Shown: positions 29,758-39,197 of the stretch, one piece after another
How the letters are laid out: each line of letters opens with the position of its first letter
Numbering within the stretch: the first letter of the stretch is position 1
Assembly: GCF_051521505.1 (NCBI RefSeq)
Contig: NZ_CP150356.1
Coordinates: 4,402,001-4,466,000, forward strand
Length of the DNA: 64,000 nucleotides
Reading direction: 5' to 3'
Source of the DNA: Sorangium sp025924095
Lineage (GTDB): Bacteria > Myxococcota_A > Polyangia > Polyangiales > Polyangiaceae
Notes under the pieces: generated by a model
The model's database searches: none
Seen by the model: only the letters and a program-made list of their open reading frames with translations
Told to the model about the DNA's origin: nothing
Position numbers and translations under genes: made by a program

Positions 29758-32700
29758 TCAGTGGCCCTTGTGGGCGATGAGCCTCGCCAGAGCGGCCCTG
29801 ACCTGCTCCATCCTCGCGGCCAGGGCCCTGTCGTTCGGGGTCCCTGTCGAGGCGCGCTGGATGCCCTCGGTGAGGTTCCGGAGCAGCTGCCATCGCCAGC
29901 TCGCGTCGGTCCTCAGCCGCTCGTTCGCGGCGTTGATCTGATCCTGCACCGGTCCGGGCCTCCTCTCCGTGCCGGTCACCCGCTCGAAGGTGACGTTGCC
30001 CCTGCCGTCGGTCCGGACGCCCAGCTCGACGCCCGGATTGCCGGTGTAGAAGTGCGTGCCTTTCCCGTCGTTCCAGTCGCTTGTGCCGGCGGAGTGCGGC
30101 TGCCAGGGATCATACGCCAGACCCAGAGGATCCAACGTTTGGGTTGGCGCCCCGCCGAACGCCATCAGGTTCAACCCGCCATGGACGTTGATGGGATCCG
30201 GCGAGAGCCATCTCCCGCGGGCCGGCTCGAAGTACCGGAACCTCGTCGAGCACAGGCCCGTCTCGTCGTCCGCGACCTGGCCGAGGAGCCGGAACGGGCT
30301 CTCCACGGGCAACGTGTGCGGATCCCGCTCGACCGACACGACGTCACCCCACGCGCCGTGCTGCGCCCGCCACGCCACGCGCCCGCGCTCGTCCACGAGC
30401 TCCGTCGGCGTGCCGACCTGGTTGACGACGACGCCGAAGACCGTGCCCTGCTCGACCTGGAGCAGCGGCGTGAAGCTGCCCGGATCGTGGACGTGCACCC
30501 GGGCTCGCTCCCCCTGCGCCGTGACGTGTCTCTCCTCGCAGACGACGTCGCCGTCCCACCGGAAATCGATCGACGCTTCCACCGGGGCGCCTCCGCTCGC
30601 GCCGCCCGCCAGGGCCGCGTCGAGGGCCGCGCCGTCCCATGCAGAGAGCACGGTCTTCCGGACCCGCCGGCCAAAGGCGTCGTACGTGAAGCGCACCCGC
30701 CTGCCGTCGGGGAGGACGACCTCCCTGAGCCGATCCTTTGTGTCCCACCCGTAGAGCGTCACCCTCTCGCCGCCGCCACCGGCCCCGTCTTTCTCGATGC
30801 GCTGGATACGCCGGCCGCGACCGTCGTGAAGATAGCGCGCGCCGCCCGCCGCTCTCAGCACGTTCCCCGGGCCGAGCGACCAGCGTTGCGCGAGATCCGG
30901 TGATCCAGCGCCGCGCACCGCGCCGACGAGCGAGCCCGTGGGGTCGTACGCGAACGCCTCCCGGCGCTTGCCGCTCGCCGCCTCCAGCAGCTGATCCGCG
31001 CGATCGTAGCGGTACGTCGTTGTGGCGCCGCCCTGGCCGTCAGGCCCGTCGCTCACCGACGTCAGGCGGCCTGCCGTGTCGTAATCATACCGCCGCCTCA
31101 CGGCCAGCCGTGCGGCGCCCGCCGCCCCCGTGGAGATCACCTGCTGCTGCACGAGCCGCCCCAGGACGTCGCGGTCCTGATCGATCCGCCATGCGCCGAA
31201 GTCGCGGCGCCGCTCCTGGCCCTCCCCGTCGCGCTCAATGGATATCGCTCGTCCCTCGTGCGTGATCCCCACGAGCAGATCGTCGTCGTCATAGCGGTAC
31301 TCCGTCCGCTCGCCTCCCGGCGCGACGCGCGCCGTGCGCCGGCCGCAGGCGTCGTACTCATACCGGACGGTGCGCCCGTCCTGGTGCTCGGCGATGACCT
31401 GTCCCAGCCTGTCCCGCTCGAGCTCCGTCACCACCTTCGCCGTCGCGTCGGCGCAGACCGCGCGCACGATCCGCCCGAGCGCGTCCCGCTCGAACGTGAT
31501 CTGCACGTCGGGCCCGCGGTCCTCCACGACATTTCCGAGCTTGTCGTAGCCGAATTCCCGCCACTCGCCGTCGGGATAGTCGATCCGGGTGACCCGCCCC
31601 CCGCGATCGTGGCGGTACGTGATCAGCCGGCCATCGAAGGTCCGCTCCGACACAACGCGATCGGCGCGGTCGTACTCCAGGCGATAGCGCTCGAGCAGCG
31701 CGTTGATGATCTCGACCGGGCGCTCGTCGGCGTCATGCAGGAGGGCGACCACCTGCCCGTCCGGCGGGACGATCTTCGCCAGGTGCCCTGTTCCGCTGTA
31801 CTCGAAGCGGGTGGTCCTGCCGGCCGCGTCGGTCGTGCTCGTGACGTTTCCCACCGGATCATACGTCACCGCCAGGCGCGTCCCGTCGGCCCGCACCCTG
31901 GCCAGCACCTGGCCGAGCCGATCGCGCTCGGTGTGCGTGACCTGGCCCGACGCCTCGACCCGCGCCACGGGCCTGCCGAGCGCGTCGTGGTGGAACCAGG
32001 TCGTCTCGCCGCGCCCCGAGGTCTCGGACGCGACGTTCCCGTGCTCGTCGTAGGTGAACGTCGCGAGCGTGCCGTTCGGGCCAAAGGCGCCGGCGACGCG
32101 CCCGTCCGTGTCGCGCGCCAGGCTGAAAGACGCGCCGGTCGGGAGCGTGACGCTCACAAGCGCGCCGCGGTCGTCGTACCCGTAGCGCGTCTCCAGGCCC
32201 GCCGCGTCGACCCGCCGCACCGGCGCGTCGCCCTCGATCTCCCACGCGGTGACGTTGCCCGCGGGGTCGGTCTCCTTCACAAGGTTCCCGCGCGTGTCGT
32301 GCTCGTACGTCATCGCCTCGCCGGCGGCGTTGCCCCGGCGGATCAGGAGTCCGTCCTCGTCGCGCCCGCGCTCCGACGCCCAGCCGCCGTCGAACGTCTC
32401 CTCGCGCACCACGATGCCGTCCTTCACGTGATATCGCCGCGCGCGGCTCGTGCCGTGGGTCCGCACCTCGCCCGTGTCGTCGTCGGTCGTCAGGCGGACG
32501 TCGTGCAAGCCCCCGTCGCCCCAGGTCCGCACGCACCGGCCTGTCTCCTCGTCGTACTCGTACTGGAACGAGATGCCGTTGCGCGCGGTCGTCTTCACCA
32601 TCCGGTGCAGGCCGTCGTATTCCCATCGCTTGATGTGCGAGAGCGCATTTGTGTGCGACGCGAGCGTGCCCTCGACGTGATAGTCGTAATCGAACCAGGT

Positions 32701-33771
32701 CTGCAGCGCGGGCGCCTCCTCGCTCCCCGGGGCGCGCGCCCAGACCTCGACCCGGACCACCCGGTCTCGCTCGTCGCTCATCACGCGGACGTCGCGACCG
32801 CAGCTGTCGGTCATGCGCGCGAGCACGCTCCCGCGGTACTCGAGCTCGATCCTGTGGCCGTACGGGTCGGTGATCGAGACCAGCGCGAAGCGGCCGTCCG
32901 GCAGCGCGCTGAACTCGCGGACGAGCCGGTCGTCCAGGCTCCGGATCAGGTAGCGCTTGCCGGCCGCGCGGAGCTCGAGCCGCCGGCCGCGGTGAAAGCT
33001 GGCCTCGTCCGGCGCGGGGACCGCGAAGTCGACCGGCAGCCCCTCGGCGTCGTGGAGCCGGATCACCTGCTCGCCCGGCTGCACCCACTGCTCGAAGGAG
33101 TGCACCCAGCCGCCCTTGCCGAGCGCCGTCCGCCGCTTGGGATAGCCGGACGAGTACGTCCGCCGCCATACGAGCTCGATCGGGCCCGGCAAGGTCAGGT
33201 CGGCGCCGTCGTCGACGACGAAGCCGGTGCCGACGTCGATCGGATCGCCGACGTTCGTCTGGTTCGCGCGCTCCGGGTGGAACGCTCGATAGTACTCCTC
33301 GTTGACCGCGTGCGCCTTCGCGGTCGACTTCGACGCCCGCGCAAAATCGACCTTGTTCAGCAGGGGAACGACCATCTGGGCGATCTGCTGCTGGGCGGTC
33401 AGGACGTTCATGTTCACGAGATCGCCCGTGCCGCACACGTTCTTGCCGGCCGCCTTCACGACCATCGAGCCGGTCCGCATGACGGCGATCTTCGTGTCGG
33501 CGTGCGTCACGAGGTCGCCGCCGGCGGTCTTCGACGGCGCGTTCGCGGGCGGGTCGACGTCCATCTGGCTGCCCTCGACAAGCGCCTGCGTGTCCCAGAT
33601 CCAGTAGCTTGAGTTGTGCTCGGTCCCGCTCTTGTTGGCGGTGCGCGCCGTGTACACGAAGGGCGTCGGGACGGGGGGCGCCGGCGGGCTGACCGGGCTG
33701 ATCGCGCCCGGGGCGACCGCGCCGTGGCCGCTCTTCTTTGTGGCGATCTCCTTCTTGCCGACGCTGCTCAT
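29758..33771 (-). CDS. Giant Rhs/YD-repeat T6SS effector with variable C-terminal toxin
   Basis: A 1337-aa Rhs protein. After an N-terminal delivery region of about 170 residues comes the Rhs entry motif (PIDVGTGFVVDDGADLTLPG). The shell is then built of many YD repeats (e.g. YEYDEETGRCV, RTTRFEYSG, FTYDAFGRRV). The Rhs-core end RGRWLSPDPINVHGG...DPLGL lies near residue 1216. The roughly 120-residue C-terminus after DPLGL (SDWNDGKGTHFYTGNPG ... LARLIAHKGH) should be the toxin, released inside the Rhs cage; I do not recognise its family. The ATG at 33771 (MSSVGKKEIATKK) is preferred to the frame start at 34044, which overlaps the upstream gene. It lies between a DUF6484-like gene and the probable partner gene. 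Confidence 0.9.
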   Translation of the reverse strand: MSSVGKKEIATKKSGHGAVAPGAISPVSPPAPPVPTPFVYTARTANKSGTEHNSSYWIWDTQALVEGSQMDVDPPANAPSKTAGGDLVTHADTKIAVMRTGSMVVKAAGKNVCGTGDLVNMNVLTAQQQIAQMVVPLLNKVDFARASKSTAKAHAVNEEYYRAFHPERANQTNVGDPIDVGTGFVVDDGADLTLPGPIELVWRRTYSSGYPKRRTALGKGGWVHSFEQWVQPGEQVIRLHDAEGLPVDFAVPAPDEASFHRGRRLELRAAGKRYLIRSLDDRLVREFSALPDGRFALVSITDPYGHRIELEYRGSVLARMTDSCGRDVRVMSDERDRVVRVEVWARAPGSEEAPALQTWFDYDYHVEGTLASHTNALSHIKRWEYDGLHRMVKTTARNGISFQYEYDEETGRCVRTWGDGGLHDVRLTTDDDTGEVRTHGTSRARRYHVKDGIVVREETFDGGWASERGRDEDGLLIRRGNAAGEAMTYEHDTRGNLVKETDPAGNVTAWEIEGDAPVRRVDAAGLETRYGYDDRGALVSVTLPTGASFSLARDTDGRVAGAFGPNGTLATFTYDEHGNVASETSGRGETTWFHHDALGRPVARVEASGQVTHTERDRLGQVLARVRADGTRLAVTYDPVGNVTSTTDAAGRTTRFEYSGTGHLAKIVPPDGQVVALLHDADERPVEIINALLERYRLEYDRADRVVSERTFDGRLITYRHDRGGRVTRIDYPDGEWREFGYDKLGNVVEDRGPDVQITFERDALGRIVRAVCADATAKVVTELERDRLGQVIAEHQDGRTVRYEYDACGRRTARVAPGGERTEYRYDDDDLLVGITHEGRAISIERDGEGQERRRDFGAWRIDQDRDVLGRLVQQQVISTGAAGAARLAVRRRYDYDTAGRLTSVSDGPDGQGGATTTYRYDRADQLLEAASGKRREAFAYDPTGSLVGAVRGAGSPDLAQRWSLGPGNVLRAAGGARYLHDGRGRRIQRIEKDGAGGGGERVTLYGWDTKDRLREVVLPDGRRVRFTYDAFGRRVRKTVLSAWDGAALDAALAGGASGGAPVEASIDFRWDGDVVCEERHVTAQGERARVHVHDPGSFTPLLQVEQGTVFGVVVNQVGTPTELVDERGRVAWRAQHGAWGDVVSVERDPHTLPVESPFRLLGQVADDETGLCSTRFRYFEPARGRWLSPDPINVHGGLNLMAFGGAPTQTLDPLGLAYDPWQPHSAGTSDWNDGKGTHFYTGNPGVELGVRTDGRGNVTFERVTGTERRPGPVQDQINAANERLRTDASWRWQLLRNLTEGIQRASTGTPNDRALAARMEQVRAALARLIAHKGH

Positions 33772-33791
33772 GGTCGCTCCGGCGGGCTCAT

Positions 33792-34250
33792 CTAGGGGAT
33801 CTCGACGTGCGCGCTCGCCAGCCGCACCTCGCGCGGAGCGTCCACCGTCACGGCGTCGGCCGACAGCTTCACGCGGCCGTCGGCCGACAGCTCCAGCCTC
33901 GATTTGCCTGCCCGGAGCACAAGCCGCCGCGGCGCCTCCACGACGACCTCCTCCGCCGTGCGCTCCCTCGTCTGGAGCGCGCCGAAGATCACCGCGTCGC
34001 CGCCGGCCATGCCCACGAGGACGATGCCCTGCTCGGCGAGGCACCTGTCGGCGAGCTCGAGATCCACGTCGGGCAGGACGCCCACCTCGATGGGCTCGCC
34101 GCCGAAGAGCGAGGCCTCGTACCGCCCTTCGGCGAGCTTCCTCAGCAGCTTCGCGAAATGGGCGCCGCCTCCCAGCGGCGGCGCTGTCTCCGTGCGGTGG
34201 CCGAGATTCACCACCTTGCCGGCCCGCTTCATCGTCCTCGCAGAGCTCAT
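33792..34250 (-). CDS. DUF6484-like small T6SS protein, 152 aa
   Basis: A small protein in the T6SS operon, coupled by a 4-base overlap (ATGA) to the VgrG gene before it and 20 bases from the Rhs gene after it. The middle (ADRCLAEQGIVLVGMAGGD) is followed by alternating beta strands (RLVLRAGKSRLELSADGRVKL). This resembles DUF6484 or the C-terminal beta-helix units of VgrG. It could extend the spike or bridge VgrG and Rhs. The DUF assignment is tentative. Confidence 0.55.
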   Translation of the reverse strand: MSSARTMKRAGKVVNLGHRTETAPPLGGGAHFAKLLRKLAEGRYEASLFGGEPIEVGVLPDVDLELADRCLAEQGIVLVGMAGGDAVIFGALQTRERTAEEVVVEAPRRLVLRAGKSRLELSADGRVKLSADAVTVDAPREVRLASAHVEIP

Positions 34251-36430
34251 TTGACCTCCTCCTTCGTCGTCACGACGCTCGTCGAGTCGCCCTTGAGCTT
34301 CCCCTTCACCGTGATCGACGCCGGCGTGATCGTGACCGTGACGCCGCCCGCCTTGAGCACGATCCTCGTCTTCGCCTTGAACGACACGTCGGCGCCCTTG
34401 GCCCGGATGGCCCCGCCCGCCTTGAGCTTGATGACAGGTGCCCCGACCGTGAAATCCGCCCCGGCGTGCGCCCGGTACATCCCGGCGTAGCTCTCCGAGA
34501 GCACCGACGCGTTGATCGACACGTTCTTCGCGCTCACGGTGAGGGGGCCGCCGGCGGTCAGCGTGCTGGCGCCGAGCACGCCCATCGACGCCGTGAGGCC
34601 GCCTATCTCGGCCCACGTGCCGCCCACGGCGACGGTCGAGGCGCCGGTCACATGCCGGTTCGTGCTCTGGATCGCGACGACGTTCTCCGCGGCCCCGACG
34701 ATGCGGCTCAGCGTCGCCGCCTTCATCTCGTAGTCGCCCCCCACCGTCAGCTTCCGCGTGGCGCCCACGCTGACGCTCTCGCTCGCGGCGAAGATCCCGA
34801 GCACGCCCGTGGTCGTCACGTCGCGATTGCCGCCCACCGAGTACGTCTGTCCGGACGTGACCGCCGTCACCTGCTGCAGCGTCACCGTGCTCGTGTGGTT
34901 GCCCCCGACGATGTTCTCCTCGTCCGCCGTGACGCGGACGACCTTGTCGTTCTCGGTCCTCTCGGTCGCGTCCTTCGACGCGGCGAGGTGCATTCCCTCG
35001 TTGCCCGCGGCGTCGTCGAACCGGATCTGGTTCTGCTTGCCGCTCCCCCCGGTGCTCTGCGTCCCCCAGTTGGACCGCACCTTCTGGCCCGGCAGGCTCT
35101 CGGCCGGGGGCGCTTGCCCGTTGTCGAGGCGCCCGAGCTCCAGCGGGGTATCCCCCGTCGGCGCAGGATCGTTCATGAACCCGACGAGCACCTCCCAGCC
35201 GGCCCGCGGCAGGAAGAACCCGCCGCTCAGCGGCGGCTGCACCGGCCGGATCCACGCGCTCGCCGTGTCGTCCTCCGGCGAGAGGCGATCCCAGCGGAAG
35301 CGCGCCTTGACCCGCCCCTGCGCGTCGGTGTGCATCTCGGCGCCCGGCGGCCCCATGATCGTCATCGTCTGCAGCCCGCCCAGCCCCTTCGCCGGCTGTC
35401 GCCTCGGCCGCACGGGCCGCGCCGCGGGGACCGCCATGAACTCGGCCTCGTAGCGCAGATCGCCCGGGCCATTCGCGGCGAAATCGCTGCCCCGATGCCG
35501 CACCTCCAGGATCCGGAACCGCCCGTTCTCGTCGTCCCGCGGCGCGTCCTCGAGCTCCACGATGAACCCCACCGCGACGTGCCGGCAGGTCGTGCGCGCC
35601 CGGAGGAGCACGCCCTCGGTCTGCTCCTCCTCCAGGAGGAGCTGCGCCCGCGCAGCGCCCGCCTCGGGCGACCGATGGCGCCCAGGGTACGCGAACCGCT
35701 GAAAGCGCTGCTCGCCCACCGACGCCGCCTGATCGACGGTGGGTCGGTCAGGATCGTAATCGGAGACCGCCACCCCGTCGTGCGTCACCCGATGGATCAA
35801 CCGCACCTCGGTGACCACCTCGCCGGTCGTCATCCCGCCGTCCTGCACCACCCGGAGGCGCGCCCCGCCCGGGAGATCGTGGCAGGCCGACGTGTCCTGA
35901 CCGAGCACCACGACGTCCTCGGACTCCTGGTGCTCGACCCAGAGCGATATCCCCTCTTCGGCGAGGATCCGCCGCACGAACGCGAGCACCGACTCGAACG
36001 CCTGGACGCACTGGATCCGTGGCTCCGGCCGGGCCGGCACGCGGATGTCGAGGGTGAGGCCCGCCTCGAGCAGCAGCTCCTCGGCGAGGGTCACCGCGTC
36101 CTTCTCCAGGAAGATGCGGTGATCCGACCCGTCCTCGAGCGGCATGAGGCGCGGGACGATCGTCAAGAGCGCGCCGACCCCCGAGGCCTCGATGGCATCG
36201 ACGACCCCGTGGAACCGCCGCGCCACGTCGCGCAGCGCGTCCTTCGGCGTGATCTCGAGCGTCGCCTTCTTGCCGAGCAGCTCGTCGGGGACGAGCGCCT
36301 CGTCCCGCCCGGGAGCGACGCGCGCGAGGACACGCACGCTGCCGCCGACGTGGGTGCGCTCGAAGGCGTCGAACGACTGGACCGCGAGCGGCGGGGCGCC
36401 CTCGACGGTCAGCTCGAACGCGGCCCTCAC
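34247..36430 (-). CDS. vgrG: Type VI secretion spike protein VgrG (second in operon)
   Basis: A 727-aa VgrG starting at a GTG (36430) that overlaps the stop of the previous vgrG (GTGA). The gp27-like domain contains FVRRILAEEGISLWVEHQE near residue 150. The OB part has AEMHTDAQGRVKARFRWDR and PRAGWEVLVGF. The C-terminal third is a beta-helix with GGN/GG-T repeats that ends in a Lys-rich tail. It differs strongly from the other two VgrGs, so it is not a recent duplicate. Confidence 0.9.
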   Translation of the reverse strand: MRAAFELTVEGAPPLAVQSFDAFERTHVGGSVRVLARVAPGRDEALVPDELLGKKATLEITPKDALRDVARRFHGVVDAIEASGVGALLTIVPRLMPLEDGSDHRIFLEKDAVTLAEELLLEAGLTLDIRVPARPEPRIQCVQAFESVLAFVRRILAEEGISLWVEHQESEDVVVLGQDTSACHDLPGGARLRVVQDGGMTTGEVVTEVRLIHRVTHDGVAVSDYDPDRPTVDQAASVGEQRFQRFAYPGRHRSPEAGAARAQLLLEEEQTEGVLLRARTTCRHVAVGFIVELEDAPRDDENGRFRILEVRHRGSDFAANGPGDLRYEAEFMAVPAARPVRPRRQPAKGLGGLQTMTIMGPPGAEMHTDAQGRVKARFRWDRLSPEDDTASAWIRPVQPPLSGGFFLPRAGWEVLVGFMNDPAPTGDTPLELGRLDNGQAPPAESLPGQKVRSNWGTQSTGGSGKQNQIRFDDAAGNEGMHLAASKDATERTENDKVVRVTADEENIVGGNHTSTVTLQQVTAVTSGQTYSVGGNRDVTTTGVLGIFAASESVSVGATRKLTVGGDYEMKAATLSRIVGAAENVVAIQSTNRHVTGASTVAVGGTWAEIGGLTASMGVLGASTLTAGGPLTVSAKNVSINASVLSESYAGMYRAHAGADFTVGAPVIKLKAGGAIRAKGADVSFKAKTRIVLKAGGVTVTITPASITVKGKLKGDSTSVVTTKEEVK

Positions 36431-38628
36431 GGCCCCACCTTGACCTTGTCGTTCTTCTTGACCGACGGCGCGTCGAGCTTGACCGTGGACGACGACTTCA
36501 GCGCTCCCGCGAGCTTCATCGTGCTCCCCCCGTTCGCCGTGAGCGTCGCCGCCTTGACCGAGATCGTGCCCGCCTCGAACACGAGCTTGCCCCCGGCCTC
36601 GATCGACAGGACACCGCCCGCCTGGAGGGTCGCCCGGGCGCCCGCGTTGAAGGCCACCTTGGCGTTCGCGGTCTCGTTCGCGGCCCCGGCGGTGATGCTC
36701 TTTCGACCCGTGGTCCCGTCGGCGTAGGCGAGGGCGGCCGTGAAGCTGCGGACGCCGCTCACGAGCTCGGTCCGCGCGCCCGCCACCGACTGGTTGCTCC
36801 CGAGCCCCGCGGTCGTGGAGAGCGCCGCGCCGATGACCTGCGTGAAGGCCCCCTGGACCTTCGTGTTGTACTCGTTGCAGCGCAGGCTGTAGAGGGCGCC
36901 TATCTGCTCGACGATCGCGCCGTCCACGGCCGTCTTGTAGGTGCCAGTCACGCCGAGGGTCTCGTTGCCGCCGATGCTCTCCGAGCGCGCCCCCTTGACG
37001 ACGAGGTTCCCGTCCGCGCCCACGATGATCGATTGATTGCCCCCGATCGTCGTCGTCTGCCCGCCGTCGACGAGGAGCTGCTGCCCTTTCTGGACGGTAT
37101 CCAGCCGGTTCGCCCCGACCTCGATCGAATGCGAGCCGCCGACCGATACCGTCTGATCCTTCGTCGCATGAACGAAGGTCTGCTCGCTCCCGCCGTCGTC
37201 GCCCATCCGGATCTCGTTCGTCGTCCCGCCGCCCGGCGAGGTGGCCGATTGCAGCGTGCTCGTCGCGCACCGGTCGGGCAGCGCGTAGGGCGGGGCGGCC
37301 CCGCCGTTGTAGATGCGCCCGAGGACGAACGGCCGATCGGGGTCGCCGTTCTCGTACACCACGGGGACCTCCCAGCCAACGCGGGGCAACATCTGCGGCG
37401 CCGTCAGGTTCATCTGCAGCGTCCGGACCCAGCGCGAGCTCTTGTCGTCGCCGACGCCCGAGCGGTCCCAGAAGAAGCGCACCTTGATCCGGCCGAGGTC
37501 GTCGACGTGGATCTCGTCCCCCGCGGGGCCGGTGACGATCGCGCTCTCGATCCCCGACACGACGGGGCGCGAGCGCGGGATCTCGGGCCGATACGGGGCC
37601 TCCGGGGCGAAGGGGACGAGGGTGGCGCGGCTCCTGTACGGCGCGCCGCGGGGCTGCTCCCGCGAGGCCTGAACGAGCTCGTGCTCCACGGCGGTGATCA
37701 GGAACCGGCCCGAGAAGCACGCGTCCGCGGCGCCGGTGATCTGCACGACCCGCCCGGCGCGGAGGCGCGCGGTGCCGCTCTCGCCCACGAGCGTCGAGCG
37801 ATGGCGGCGGAGCTGCTCGAGGCGGACCTGGGCCCGCGCGGCCGCCGCCTTCGGGTTCACGAGGCCCGATGGGTACTCGAAGACCTCCAGCGCGCCTTCG
37901 CCCGCGTCGCCGTCCACGGGGACATCGGGGTTCTGCACGTTGATGTCGCGCAGGCTCGCCCGGGTCGAGACGATCGACCAGCTCCGCCGCAGCGCGTGGA
38001 ACGCCAGCGCCATCGTGGTCCTGCCGCTCGCGTCCTCGAAGGGCACGACGGGGCTCGGCCCCTCGATCCCTTCATGGGAGCTCGGGTGATCCCCGAAGAC
38101 GAGGAGCGGCGTGTCGTCGTCGCGATCGAACCAGGCGTTGATCCCCTCGTCGGCGAGCAGGCGCGCGATGAACGCCCACTCGCTCTCTCCGTATTGCACC
38201 GTGTAGTCGCGCTTCGCGTACTGCCCGGCGAGGCGCCACTTCACCTGCGAGGCGGGGAAGCCCGCGCGGAGCAGGAGCTCGGCCACGATCTCCTGGGTGG
38301 TCCTGTCCTGGAAGATGGCGTGGCCCACGCGCAGGGCGAGCCGCTCGGCGGGCGGCCCGAGCGTGATGCGATAGCGGTCCTTGCCCCGCGAATGGCCCTC
38401 GTGGGACACCTCGAGCGCGACGAGGTGGAATGTCGTCGTGAAGCCGCTCGCGTCGGCCAGCCCGAGGACCGCGTCCCTGTCGACGAGCGCCGCCGTGTCG
38501 AGGTGCGGGTCGGGGAGCAGCGCCTCGACAACGAACGCGCCGAGCTCGTTCATGGCCTCACGCCCGCTGACCCGGACGATCTCGGCGCCGTCGAGCCCTT
38601 CGAGCTGGAGCTCTGCCTGGTTGATCAC
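36427..38628 (-). CDS. vgrG: Type VI secretion spike protein VgrG (first in operon)
   Basis: A 733-aa VgrG starting at a GTG (38628) inside the stop of the 190-aa gene (GTGA). Diagnostic segments are WAFIARLLADEGINAWFDRD near residue 150, EIHVDDLGRIKVRFFWDRSG, and PRVGWEVPVVYENGDPDRPF. The C-terminus is a long beta-helix (SVGGSHSIEVGANRLDTV and similar turns). The hydrophobic transmembrane helices seen in some spike effectors are absent. It is likely the core spike for which the DUF2169 protein loads cargo. Confidence 0.92.
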   Translation of the reverse strand: MINQAELQLEGLDGAEIVRVSGREAMNELGAFVVEALLPDPHLDTAALVDRDAVLGLADASGFTTTFHLVALEVSHEGHSRGKDRYRITLGPPAERLALRVGHAIFQDRTTQEIVAELLLRAGFPASQVKWRLAGQYAKRDYTVQYGESEWAFIARLLADEGINAWFDRDDDTPLLVFGDHPSSHEGIEGPSPVVPFEDASGRTTMALAFHALRRSWSIVSTRASLRDINVQNPDVPVDGDAGEGALEVFEYPSGLVNPKAAAARAQVRLEQLRRHRSTLVGESGTARLRAGRVVQITGAADACFSGRFLITAVEHELVQASREQPRGAPYRSRATLVPFAPEAPYRPEIPRSRPVVSGIESAIVTGPAGDEIHVDDLGRIKVRFFWDRSGVGDDKSSRWVRTLQMNLTAPQMLPRVGWEVPVVYENGDPDRPFVLGRIYNGGAAPPYALPDRCATSTLQSATSPGGGTTNEIRMGDDGGSEQTFVHATKDQTVSVGGSHSIEVGANRLDTVQKGQQLLVDGGQTTTIGGNQSIIVGADGNLVVKGARSESIGGNETLGVTGTYKTAVDGAIVEQIGALYSLRCNEYNTKVQGAFTQVIGAALSTTAGLGSNQSVAGARTELVSGVRSFTAALAYADGTTGRKSITAGAANETANAKVAFNAGARATLQAGGVLSIEAGGKLVFEAGTISVKAATLTANGGSTMKLAGALKSSSTVKLDAPSVKKNDKVKVGP

Positions 38629-39197
38629 GGGCGCTCTTCTACCGGCACCGGCGCCGGCGGAAAGACGAAGGGGGACACGGCGACCGCGGGCAGGGGCGCG
38701 AGCGGGCCGGACATCGCCGCCTCGGCCAGGGCGAGGACCTCGGGATCGGCCAGGCGCGCACGCCAGAGGCGCGCGAGGCGCAGCTCGTCGCCCGGGGTGA
38801 GCCCGGCGCGGCGGGCGAGCTCGCCCGGGTCGATGGCATCGAGCGCGTGGCGCTGGAACGTCATCCAGGCGCCGATGTCGCGGTCGAGCGGATCGACGGG
38901 CCGCGCCCAGAGCGAGAGCGCCCAGCCGAGCGCGTCCTCGTACAGCGCGTCGAAGCGCTCGTCGTCGCACGCGAGCGCGTCGGACACGCGCTCGCTCCAG
39001 AGCTCCTCGGCGCGGGCGAACGCGCGTTGCGGGACGTCGAGCCACGCCAGCACGGCGGGCACGGGGAGGCCGTCGAGCCGCGCCGCCTCCACGATGAGGT
39101 AGTGCCCGAGCGAGACCCCCTCGATGGGCGCGCGGAGCGCCTCGGGGAGCCGGCTGTCGGCGGGCAGGGCGCGCAGCAGGGCGTCACGCGTCGACAT
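38625..39197 (-). CDS. T6SS-associated helical protein, 190 aa
   Basis: A small protein between DUF2169 and VgrG. Its start lies inside the end of the DUF2169 gene (14-base overlap) and its stop overlaps vgrG (4 bases). It contains the helical motif RAGLTPGDELRLARLWRARL and another, RAFARAEELWSERVSDAL, like those in the 548-aa protein at the other end of the operon. A Pro-rich tail follows. It is probably an adaptor or chaperone; the function is not known. Confidence 0.65.
   Translation of the reverse strand: MSTRDALLRALPADSRLPEALRAPIEGVSLGHYLIVEAARLDGLPVPAVLAWLDVPQRAFARAEELWSERVSDALACDDERFDALYEDALGWALSLWARPVDPLDRDIGAWMTFQRHALDAIDPGELARRAGLTPGDELRLARLWRARLADPEVLALAEAAMSGPLAPLPAVAVSPFVFPPAPVPVEERP

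Noticed and set aside
31258..33612. 784-aa plus-strand frame opposite the Rhs gene
   Set aside because: It translates to an Arg/Val/Asp-rich shadow with no domain, while the Rhs frame shows regular YD repeats.
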